Source of the DNA: Lytechinus pictus
Taxonomy: Eukaryota; Echinodermata; Echinoidea; Temnopleuroida; Toxopneustidae
Reading direction: 5' to 3'
Length of the DNA stretch: 64,000 nucleotides
Assembly (NCBI RefSeq): GCF_037042905.1
Contig: NC_087261.1
Coordinates: 16,986,917 to 17,050,916 of the forward strand
The notes beneath the pieces are model-generated. The model saw only the letters and a program-made list of their open reading frames with translations. It searched no databases and was not told the DNA's origin. Of the stretch, positions 57,401 to 64,000 are shown one piece after another (positions within the stretch are counted from its first letter, which is position 1; each line of letters begins with the position of its first letter). Both the position numbers and the translations under genes were made by a program.

Positions 57401-60400
57401 ATTAGTTCCCGTTTTTTTTGTATTTTTTTCACAGGCACAATCAAACCATGCTGACTCTCCAGAATCAAGCTATAATATGGGTACGCTATCAGGGTCAAGC
57501 TCTATCCATCGCAGAGTGTTTCCATAAAGGTGTCATTATGTCAAAAATACGTAGAGTTGGCACCATACCCCCACCCCCGCGGACTAAACTACACGCGGGA
57601 GCTGCCCTGCAGGAGTAGCTTACAAGGTAATGTGCTACTGTCATACTGATCTGCGTCTACTCGCCTGACGTCATGATTTGTCATCGTAGAATGGGTATCC
57701 AGCAGTGAGGGAATCGGAAATATGGCCTACTGCCGTCTCGAACGGGAATATCTTCCTGTCTACGCCAGGAGAAGATGCCAAGTAACGATAACGCTGAGAC
57801 AGAACAGAGGAAAGAAGCAGATGGAGCGGGCTAAAGATCGGGAAGGAGGGAAGTCAGAAGTGAAGGGAAGGAGGGAAGTCAGAAGTGAAGGGAGGGGGGG
57901 GGGCAGAGATTGCAATAAATCATGACATCAATAACGACAATGCAAAACATCTATCCCAGTCTATCATAAGAGCGAAATATGAATAAGCATTATAATACTG
58001 CTAATCCAATAAAAAAGAAAAAAAAATCACTCGTGACATTTCTAAAAGCTATGTTTTGAAAAAGAGCAAAGAGGTTTCCAGGCCTTAGTATCAAGTGATC
58101 ATATACTTAACAACTACATTATGGAATGACAATGGGACATTTTGTTCCTTAATTACAAAATATAAACACATTAACTATTTTACCAAAAAAAATTCTCGTG
58201 ACATTTCTAAAAGCAATGTTTTGAAAAGAGCAAAGTGGTTTCCAGGCCGTAGTATCAAGTGATTAATTACATTATTGGATGACAATGGGACATTTTGTTC
58301 CTAATATTTACAAAATATAAACACATCAACTATTTTACAATAATCATATGCAATGAGAATGAAAGTGCTTTCCCCTAGAAAGTAAAACTAGTACTTCTTG
58401 TATCCATCAATTGGGTTTAACCCCAAAGCTGGCCCCAGAAAACTAGCGAACAAGTTGAAGATGGTGATCCAGATGTCATTGGCACGCATGAAGGGAAATT
58501 GGCAGGAGACTGTAGTCCTATTGCCATGATTGCTATACGAATAAAATACACAGAGCACAAGATGCAAGGATTGGGGAGTGGATGGATTTGTGTGTGCTAG
58601 TAAATTTTCACATGTGGATTTCCTAAATATGCATATCAAATGATGTGGGCGATGCGACGCAGATAAACGGAGATTGACGACCATATAGTATATTTTTATG
58701 AATAGAAATCATCATCGTTGTCACGTTATAATGGTGATGGAGACAATGATTTGAAGATGTATATGAACAGCATTTGTATTGCGTCATCTTTGATAAAAAA
58801 AAAATCAAATGCGCCGGTAAGAAATATGTATAAACATGTATATTTTTTCTCCATGAATCTCTTTTTTGTGTAAAAACACAAGCAAGCACATCCGACCCCC
58901 ATACTATCCCATTTTCGTCATCTCGGCTTTTTCTTACTTTTAAATTCAAATATTCCCACTAATACTTCACATTTCATCTCTCTATCTGTATCTATCTATC
59001 TATCTCCCTTTCCTTCTCACTTTCTTCGACTTTATCCCCCCCCCCCTCTTTATCCGTCTCCCTTTTGAAAACAAAATTTTATCATTCAGATTCTCAGGCC
59101 CTACTAACATCGTGTATATGCTGTGTGTTTTGTCGTAAGCGTCTCCACGGACATGACGGATGCTAGAATGTGACAAGGAGTGTCATCATTATGCGCGCGT
59201 GTTTACTGGTTCATCTGGTAGTCTGATACGTCCACAGGGCATGCGTGTATATCGTTTCCATTCGATCATATAATGTCGCAGTCAGACCGATGAAACCCGC
59301 TCCAAATGAGGCAATATACAATTATGTCAATTAAAAAAAGTAACGTAATATTGATCGGACTGGAGTAGCTTTTCGCTAATGTGACTGCGACTTAACCTTT
59401 CTGTCATAGACGGGAGGGAGTTAAATGTGTAATTTAGATTTATCTTTTGGTGTTATCATTTGTAATTTTATCAGAATTATTAATGTTATTAATTTCAAAA
59501 TATTATGATTATGATTATTGATATCATCAATATTATTATTACTGCTAGTATTAATATAATCATCATCATTACTACGATAAATATTACGCTTATACCAATA
59601 TGAAGTGAAAACGAGAGAGTAAATTTTTAAAATCTCAGAAATCCAATGTAGCTTATAAGGCGGTAGGTCGATGTATTTGTTTATGAATGTTTATTCATCA
59701 TCCGCTTAAGAACAATGGTTTTATGAGTTTAATGTTATTGACGTCACATGCATTCAGCGCATGACCAGAACCATTGCACACACGCTTCTGTAGAAAAAAA
59801 AACCACCACCATATACCATTGAGAAAAGGGAAATTTATTGGTGGGCTGCTCTCATGTGGCCTCACACGAATTAAAGCTTGAGAAATTCATACATCACTTT
59901 TCTGTGAATGATTGACGTCCAAACCTCTATAGGTTTCTATGTTTTTTTTTAAATAAAGCACAGATGATCTCCGGGTGAACTTTCCCTTTAAAGGTGTAAA
60001 GTAAAAAAAAAGGGGTGGCCATCCGAGCATGGTATGGCCAGAATTACAACACACAATCACCATGACCTATGGGTACGCATTATCGATTGTAGCGTAATGA
60101 GCCAAAATAATGAAGGGACTCAGTGACTTACGAAGGGGGGGGGGGGGGGGGTCCTAAAGTGTCGAACACATTTTTGAGCCCATCCCCTATCAGAAACAGT
60201 GAAGTTTCATACGGTGGAAGAAGAAAACATAACAGCCGGTTAATATGTAATGTGGTCAACTAACAAGTTTAAATTTGATAAATTGAGTGGGGATGGGGGA
60301 TGAAAGAAATAGGAATCAGTGATTGAATTTGGGAAGAACCCGACCTTGTAATTATCTTACGCTTTCCATCTGCTTATTCTTTACCCAATCGTGAGCACGG

Positions 60401-62449
60401 TATTACTGGGTGTGAATGTATTACAGCCCATGACTAACGAAAGTGTATTTCATTTTTTTTTTAATGGAGGCAACCGCATGAAACTTTTAGATTATTACCA
60501 TGAATACATTGCTAATAGCTTCCAGATGTGGTAATACTTCCTTGAAAATCAAGTGAGGGGAAAAAACCCCGAAATACACGCTGAGGGAATTAAAAGAAGC
60601 AACCTATAGCAACCACTGTAATTCCGTAGTGAAGTCCTAGTCACATGAATCATATAATATATATTTACATAAAATATTAATAAATAATTTATGAAATAAA
60701 CTATGCGTTACATTTTTTTTCATAATATACATTCGATAGGAAGAAATGTATGTGTCAGAAAATAATTCCACATCGCCAACCCCTTAAAACTTATAACTAA
60801 AACACAAATTATCCGGTAAGATGTAATAGTGCATTACTGTCCAAGATACGGAGAAGTTGAAAGACGTTGGATAAATAATAGAGGCACACATACAGGGATT
60901 CAGAATGAGACATGTGGAGAAGGAAAGTGGGTGGCAAGTGCGAAGCAGACAAACTCGCTACTCAATAAAGAACACCATTATTGCGAATACCGCGCAAATC
61001 GCATGAGAAATGATGACCCTAAAATTAATCTAATAACCAGGGTAAGTTGTGGTATACCATTTCAATTTCCGCTTGTAAGTCAGCATTTAAAGCATAAATG
61101 CAGCAGTGTCAGCACGGTGTTTCGTATTAAGGCCATCCTTGGTTGATTTCCGGTGTGAATCATGGAATGTGGCGATGCTCGTCAGCCATCCTACCCGAAA
61201 CAGGACAGTTAGTAATCTAAATCTGATGTGGACTGAGTGAATCAGTCTTGCAAGCCAATGCGTCTGCAATATCCTGATGGGGATACCGTGATCACACATA
61301 TATGAAGGTCACTGTATCATGGACATGCGAGTAAGTCACATGGAATACAAACACCTACATTTATTTTTGGTGACTTTTTTTACAAAAAAAAGATCTTATA
61401 CCGATTCATTCTTACTCCAAATGGGGTAGGCCTATATAAAAAAAATGAAAGTTTTCTGATTTACGATTATGTGCGGAGCCAATACCATTCAATACTACAG
61501 TTTGCAACTCTTTGTTCACAGGAATCCCAATTTTCACTGTATCATTTTCGTTAACAAGAACTCTAACAGGGTGGAGACTGAGTTCTTGTCTTATGTTGAC
61601 GTACATGAGAACGTATAACTTATTTACTAATTTATTTGAACATTCATACAAGCGTAAAAAGGAGCATTCGTCTGCCGGAACATTCATGATCCTTTTTGGC
61701 GGGGCAAATGCTAGATTCTGTACGCGATTTATATAAAGCGGTATCAAAATAAAGTTTAATCGAAATTTAAAAGATCGGTCAAATGAAAGAATCTATTGCA
61801 CAATTGTTAATTACATGGAACCCGTCTTACAAATTATTGCGATTGAACAGATCAACAACTATAATAATAGAAAGGCTGCAATGTCAATATCAAAATGTTT
61901 GTTTGTTCAAAGTGTCTTCTAGATGTATACTCGTATATTCATCGGTGTCTTGACAATTCAGTGCGAGAATCCTTTATTCGCAAAGGGCTTTTTGCACATT
62001 TCAGTAAGGAAAATTATAATGATGGATTTCCACATATGGATCACATTTTTATACGCTCTCTACACTCTTGAAAAGGATTACTCAACATAACTAATGTTTT
62101 GTTTCATATGCGTCCGGTCGATATAAATGGTTAAAATCAACCAATTTATTGGTTAGAGACTACCGGAGTTTTGTTTCATATTAAACAATTATATCGGTCG
62201 GACACATATTAACCAAGACATTGATTACTTTGACCAACCCCTTTTCAAGTGTGTACATATTCAGAAATCTATTCCAAAAATATAATGGTCATATTAAAAA
62301 GCGCTTGTGTCCATGTTGTGTTCACGCGAATCAGCACTGATTCTCACCTTGTCTTTGCAGTCAACATGAACTTTTCCTGAGTCCAGAATGAGCCGAAGTT
62401 TGTTGAGATCCCCCTGCAGAGCTGCTAAATGAAGCTGATGATCAGTCAT
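35468..62449 (-). CDS. ankrd29: Ankyrin repeat domain protein 29 orthologue, nine coding exons
   Basis: Nine minus-strand exons join to 882 bases (293 codons plus TAA): 62449-62348, 46311-46213, 44517-44419, 43429-43331, 42926-42828, 42165-42067, 37491-37396, 37007-36909 and 35557-35468. Each internal exon is one complete ankyrin repeat of 33 residues (32 in exon 7) in phase 0, with GT/AG borders. The order and wording of repeats agree with vertebrate ANKRD29 as I know it, e.g. ALFFAAQ in repeat 3 and PLWIA-QMGHSE in repeat 6, and the length is close to the ~300 residues of the human protein. The product is probably a soluble ankyrin-repeat scaffold that binds partner proteins; its cellular role is poorly known. 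Start choice: the ATG at 62449 is the first in exon 1; a 5' UTR exon may lie upstream, since an AG acceptor precedes exon 1. No lesion is seen, so the gene looks functional. Confidence 0.92.
35558..36489. other. Intron 8 of ankrd29, with LINE-like tails
   Basis: AT-rich intron. 36150-36260 ends in AAATCTAAATCTGAATCTGAATG and 36380-36435 in AACTGAGCTGAACTGAA, both like CR1-type 3' ends. No other coding sequence is seen. Confidence 0.35.
36490..36893. repeat. Foldback repeat, copy 1 (intron 8 of ankrd29)
   Basis: Built of GTCTA/TGGAC-type words. The left half contains CATAACCAGTTTGTCTAATA and the right half its approximate inverse complement (ATTGGACGAACTGGTTAATA), so the whole can fold. It is about 80% alike to 62515-62912 in the same orientation. 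No coding frame. Confidence 0.75.
36909..37007 (-). CDS. ankrd29: ankrd29 exon 8, ankyrin repeat 8
   Basis: 99 bases, acceptor TCTGAAAACAG, donor GTGAGA. It encodes NGETALHAAALFGHLKVVKQ and ends GSDVTLKNK. A foldback repeat begins 16 bases beyond the donor. Confidence 0.92.
37396..37491 (-). CDS. ankrd29: ankrd29 exon 7, 32-residue ankyrin repeat
   Basis: 96 bases, one codon shorter than its neighbours, acceptor TCCAAGCAG, donor GTAGGT. It encodes DGATPLFKAAHKGYTDCVND and ends GASLGLLQ. The shortened repeat occurs at the same place in the vertebrate protein. Confidence 0.9.
38180..39430. repeat. CTAG/AGATCT/AGGCCT-rich tract inside the TIR element
   Basis: Dense irregular occurrence of CTAGA, TCTAG, AGATCT, TAGGCCTA and CTAACGTTAG over about 1.2 kb, far more than in flanking DNA of similar base composition. 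There is no fixed period and no coding frame. Confidence 0.65.
39516..40640. repeat. Tandem array of seven ~160-bp units, each with an RFX X-box-like site
   Basis: Units start near 39516, 39679, 39838, 40002, 40168, 40329 and 40477 (spacings 148-166). Shared words are GTTACCATGGCAAC, ATATGTCTTGCACATCTT, CAATGTGTGTGCCAAATTTC and GAGAATCGGTT. The first unit has a damaged site (GTTACCATACAAAC); the other six keep the 14-mer exactly. Confidence 0.85.
39679..40490. promoter_or_regulatory. Six exact X-box-like motifs (RFX-type) in the array
   Basis: GTTACCATGGCAAC at 39679, 39838, 40002, 40168, 40329 and 40477 fits the RFX X-box half-site pair GTNRCC-N(0-3)-RGYAAC with a 2-base spacer. RFX factors control ciliary genes in animals. 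Binding here is inference; the motif count and exactness are seen directly. Confidence 0.55.
40836..42066. other. Rest of ankrd29 intron 6
   Basis: AT-rich, no gene or clear repeat seen. Confidence 0.4.
42067..42165 (-). CDS. ankrd29: ankrd29 exon 6, ankyrin repeat 6
   Basis: 99 bases, acceptor CATTTTGCAG, donor GTAAGA. It encodes DKASPLWIAAQMGHSEIIKE and ends GAKVDEARE, the repeat most alike between phyla. The following intron (4.6 kb) holds the 3.1-kb TIR element with the X-box array. Confidence 0.92.
42828..42926 (-). CDS. ankrd29: ankrd29 exon 5, ankyrin repeat 5
   Basis: 99 bases, acceptor TTGTCTATAG, donor GTAAGA. It encodes DGATPLFIAAQNGHYNMLKY and ends GAKVDQTRK. Confidence 0.92.
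43217..43234. repeat. Poly-G run in intron 4
   Basis: A run of about 18 G in the intron between exons 5 and 4 of ankrd29. Similar runs occur at 45282-45298 and 60136-60151; lengths may be uncertain in the assembly. Confidence 0.7.
43331..43429 (-). CDS. ankrd29: ankrd29 exon 4, ankyrin repeat 4
   Basis: 99 bases, acceptor CTGTTCCAG, donor GTATGG (a weaker, non-consensus position 5). It encodes DGGTPLFVACQCNHLDVVKE and ends GAEIHRTMT. Confidence 0.9.
43801..44096 (+). mobile_element. tRNA-derived SINE, near full length
   Basis: The tRNA-like head has Pol III box A (TGGTCCAGTGG, 43815-43825) and box B (GGTTCGAATCC, 43859-43869). The anticodon loop CTTTGAA resembles tRNA-Gln(TTG), but the anticodon stem pairs poorly and no CCA-end stem closes, so it is not a working tRNA. 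The body contains GCTACAGCCGGGGTAATAAT, and the tail CTGTGCTATATAAATGG then TATTATTATC. It lies in an ankrd29 intron, antisense to the gene. Confidence 0.85.
44419..44517 (-). CDS. ankrd29: ankrd29 exon 3, ankyrin repeat 3
   Basis: 99 bases, acceptor CCTTCCAG, donor GTACAT. It encodes TGTTALFFAAQGGFLEIVKE and ends QIDLPSE. The opening T-G-T-T-A-L-F-F-A-A-Q is nearly the same as in vertebrate ANKRD29. Confidence 0.92.
45255..46065. mobile_element. hAT-like non-autonomous element with 8-bp target duplication
   Basis: TGTTCACA flanks both ends (45247-45254 and 46066-46073). Termini are CAGGAGCGGCGGA on the left and, inverted, CGGTGGCGGCGGA on the right. An 8-bp duplication and C-A-G-G starts are typical of hAT. 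The interior has a poly-G run (45282-45298) and a ~115-bp tandem duplication around CTGGACATTCTAAGCA (about 45780-46020). No transposase is seen. Confidence 0.75.
46213..46311 (-). CDS. ankrd29: ankrd29 exon 2, ankyrin repeat 2
   Basis: 99 bases, acceptor CTCTCTCTCTCTTTAG, donor GTACGT. It encodes DGTTPLILAAANDHLECVNE and then a helix-loop ending GADPNERRT. The polypyrimidine tract of the acceptor is a (CT)n microsatellite. Confidence 0.92.
46312..48025. other. Start of ankrd29 intron 1 region, non-coding
   Basis: It begins with a short (GA)n run at 46315-46332. No gene was recognised in the rest. Confidence 0.4.
48033..48622. repeat. ~590-bp TAC/ACT trinucleotide microsatellite
   Basis: Almost uninterrupted (TAC)n with CCT, CGT and ATT variants, near-pure on both sides of short phase shifts (for example at 48120, 48324 and 48508). 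Its frames read as poly-Tyr, poly-Thr or poly-Leu and are not genes. It lies in the large intron 1 of ankrd29. Confidence 0.95.
48625..49620. other. Intron 1 of ankrd29, non-coding
   Basis: No gene was recognised. A short (AC)n-like run lies at 48696-48720. Confidence 0.35.
49621..49827 (+). pseudogene. Unassigned coding island (possible exon), one frameshift
   Basis: A strong acceptor-like pyrimidine tract (TCTCCCCTCCCACGTGTCTC, then TTCATTTCAAG) leads into a plus-strand frame with ATNMFVSVEYDKKIPTRLYF. After a one-base slip in a T run (about 49676) it continues with NGVICGDNYFISDAKFDPNQ, SGKMMEMTFEVDGNEDR and IAILRVPW, to about 49827. Composition and codon use look coding and differ from the surrounding AT-rich intron. 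I do not recognise the family. It is opposite in strand to ankrd29, in its intron 1. It could be an exon of a nested gene or a decayed copy. Confidence 0.45.
49831..54500. other. Intron 1 of ankrd29, simple repeats only
   Basis: Contains a GAT/AAT low-complexity run (50680-50775), a (TATC)n run (52470-52520) and a purine-rich stretch with (AG)n (about 53780-54058). No convincing gene is seen; apparent frames follow the simple repeats. Confidence 0.4.
54620..54891 (-). pseudogene. LINE ORF2 C-terminal fragment
   Basis: The minus strand reads SQHTGHQLKYTQPLCRVNCY, MFPRAIRIWNTLSNAAVTSA and SIAGFRGATLHII, the typical end of a non-LTR RT protein (F-P-R-[TA]-I-x-x-W-N-x-L). It is open to its stop, 5'-truncated, with the 3' UTR running down to about 54480. 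The family is different from the LINE at 11533. Confidence 0.7.
54900..58026. other. Intron 1 of ankrd29, non-coding
   Basis: No gene was recognised. A 25-bp unit GGAGGGAAGTCAGAAGTGAAG is repeated at 57845-57893, next to a short poly-G. Confidence 0.35.
58027..58343. repeat. Tandem duplication of a ~165-bp unit
   Basis: The unit with CTCGTGACATTTCTAAAAGC, GTTTCCAGGCC, AGTATCAAGTGAT, GACAATGGGACATTTTGTTC and ACAAAATATAAACACAT occurs twice head-to-tail (about 58027 and 58194), with scattered changes and one ~15-base deletion. Confidence 0.85.
58344..62060. other. Intron 1 of ankrd29, non-coding
   Basis: AT-rich with a (CTAT)n run (58978-59006), a poly-G run (60136-60151) and no recognised gene. 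Confidence 0.4.
62063..62252. mobile_element. TA-flanked MITE, CACTCTTGAAAAGG termini
   Basis: The left end CACTCTTGAAAAGG and right end (inverted) CACACTTGAAAAGG are flanked by TA on both sides (62061-62062 and 62253-62254), as in Tc1/mariner-type MITEs. 190 bases, palindromic interior (TTGGTTA/TAACCAA words). It sits about 95 bases inside intron 1 from exon 1 of ankrd29. Confidence 0.75.
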
Positions 62450-62458
62450 AGACTCTTT
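62348..62458 (-). CDS. ankrd29: ankrd29 exon 1 (coding from 62449)
   Basis: Acceptor-like TTTGTTTACAG lies upstream and donor AAAGACAAG|GTGAGA downstream. It encodes MTDHQLHLAALQGDLNKLRL, then LDSGKVHVDCKDK, the capping first repeat. It ends in phase 0. The upstream acceptor suggests a separate 5' UTR exon, not found. It is followed by a ~16-kb intron. Confidence 0.88.
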
Positions 62459-62514
62459 CTGTAAACAAATAAAATTTGAACTGGTTATGCCATTGGATGA
62501 ACCTGTAAGAGTAA

Positions 62515-62912
62515 ATTGTCAATTCGTTCAGTGCCAACTCGTCCATTCACCACGTGGTCTACTTTCATTTAGTCTAGTGCCATTCCGTCTATAACCATTT
62601 CGTCTAACAACCATCTGGTCCATTAACCATTTAGTCCAATCATCACTTCGTCTATTCAACATTTCGTCTATGACTATTTCGTCTCATAACCAGTCGGTCT
62701 AATATCCATTTTGCACAATTAAACACTTAGTTCAATTAGACCAAACGGTATATGGACTAAATGGCTATTGGACCAACTGGTTATTATACAAAATGACATT
62801 AGACTACATGAAAGTATACCATGTGGTTATTGGACGAACTGATGGTAGACCAAATAATAGTATTAGAGTTGGCAATTGGACGAATTGGCATGAGATGAAT
62901 TGGAAATAAACC
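62515..62912. repeat. Foldback repeat, copy 2 (upstream of ankrd29 exon 1)
   Basis: Same family and orientation as 36490-36893: CGTCCATTCACCACGTGGTC, CATTTCGTCTATGAC-like words, ATGGCTATTGGACCAACTGG. The two halves are approximate inverse complements. It begins 57 bases upstream of exon 1. Confidence 0.75.
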
Positions 62913-63222
62913 TCTGTAAGCACTAGGACTAGGTGCGCGTTTCATTAAGAGTAACTTGTTCTATTTTGTCGATCCTGTGGGGCTTAGCTGCTAATTACAA
63001 CTTAGATTTCCATGGTAGTGGGTACATTAACAACAGACTTACAACGGCTGTAAAGGGGGGTAGGGGTATCTCACTGAGCGGCAAATGCTTACGAATGAAG
63101 CAATATTTTGATTCGCCAACTTATCTAACGAGTATCTTTTGGCAACCTTATACGAATCCTGGCGAAATCTAAAATCGCACTACGACCTATACATTCGCAA
63201 GCATTCGCCGCTATCAAAAGTA

Positions 63223-63888
63223 AAAGCCCCCTCACACCTGACCGAAGGTAGGCGGACGAATGGTGAGGAATGGGAAAATAAACGAAATGCACGCGAATTC
63301 AACGAAATTCAAATAAAATTTCCGTCAGATCATGCGATCAGTAACTATTGTCAAATTTTATCAACGAACGGTAAGCGAAAGATAAATATGACATTCAAAG
63401 GATATCGATTTTTCGGTTCACCTCTTTGAGAAAATTGCTGCCGAAGGCGAGCGAAGGGTTGATATAACCCAATAAGACGAAGGAACAGTGACCAATGGAT
63501 TGATATGGCGTGCGATTAGAAACGAAGACGAGGGAATAGATCAGGCAATCTTGTTCGTTGTGTCATCGTGTTGCTTCGTTACGGGTTCTTTCAAGATCGG
63601 TCCACTTTGGCAAAAGCGCGAAGAGGGACTATGCGCGACAAAAACACACGAACGATAAACGAACGATTACCGCAGACTAAATAAGAGATGCGAATTCAAA
63701 CAGATGACCAACGATTTTTCAATTCGTCAGGAAATTGTAAACATGTTCAAAATTTCCGTGCGAATTTGAATAATCGGGTAAATATGATTTACCATTAGTT
63801 ACCATTGAAAACGATTTTGTAAAAAATGCCTTTCGCCAGCCATCGCAAGGCATATTTCAGGCAATTCGGTTAGGTGTGAGGGGGCCTT
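63223..63888. mobile_element. TA-flanked MITE, AAAGCCCCCTCACACC termini
   Basis: The left end AAAGCCCCCTCACACCTGAC and right end (inverted) AAGGCCCCCTCACACCTAAC are flanked by TA (63221-63222 and 63889-63890). 666 bases, interior rich in CGAAC/ATTCG words, no transposase. The terminus is like those at 15011 and 9899. Confidence 0.8.
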
Positions 63889-64000
63889 TAGGTACAACCG
63901 TAAGGCCTTATGAAACGTCTTCCAGAAATACATCCCTTCCAATTCATCATTGGGTCATTTTGATCTCTCACCAAGGACGTTACCACTATAAACTCACGAG

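Overview
The window is animal nuclear DNA from a marine deuterostome, most likely an echinoderm and probably a sea urchin. The reasons are one intron-rich conserved gene with small symmetric exons, AT-rich introns, many short TIR/foldback elements of the kind common in echinoderm genomes (for example the element opening with AAAGGACAAGTCCACC), CR1/L2-type LINEs with microsatellite 3' tails, and a tRNA-derived SINE. The species call is inference. No prokaryotic, CRISPR, operon or rRNA feature was seen.

Layout. 1-5.6 kb: a degenerate CR1/L2-like LINE (SGNH-like ORF1 end, endonuclease, reverse transcriptase), then a G/C-run element, a second LINE fragment and a TTAA-flanked foldback element. 5.9-13 kb: three partial copies (A, B, C) of one local duplication unit, each altered by different later insertions (LINE tail, MITEs, a 5'-truncated LINE). 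13.8-16.5 kb: a LINE endonuclease domain on the minus strand, split by a TA-flanked DNA element that carries 21-bp minisatellites. 17.4 kb: a single monocarboxylate-transporter (MCT/SLC16)-like exon on the minus strand. 20.6-25.4 kb: a decayed Ty3/Gypsy pol on the minus strand, missing the integrase core, split by a MITE in the protease and bracketed by inverted repeats. 26.3-30.4 kb: further exons of an MCT-like gene on the plus strand, with a stop and frameshifts in one exon.

35.5-62.4 kb: the one clearly conserved gene, a minus-strand ANKRD29 orthologue. It has nine coding exons, mostly one 33-residue ankyrin repeat per exon in phase 0, and I read 293 codons plus a stop. Its introns hold most of the remaining features: two related foldback repeats, a 3.1-kb TIR element with seven ~160-bp tandem units, six of which carry an exact RFX X-box-like 14-mer, a tRNA-type SINE, a hAT-like element with an 8-bp target duplication, a ~590-bp TAC-type microsatellite and an unassigned plus-strand coding island. 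The region upstream of the gene holds a foldback repeat and a TA-flanked MITE.

The observations most worth following are: (i) the X-box array inside the ANKRD29 intron element; (ii) the MCT exon lying inverted to, but in matching splice phase with, the rest of the MCT gene, between inverted copies of a dispersed repeat; (iii) a ~96-nt near-complementary hairpin in the MCT intron; (iv) 3' tail sharing between the SINEs and a local LINE; (v) three MITE families with one terminal consensus. I did not find a wholly new coding system.
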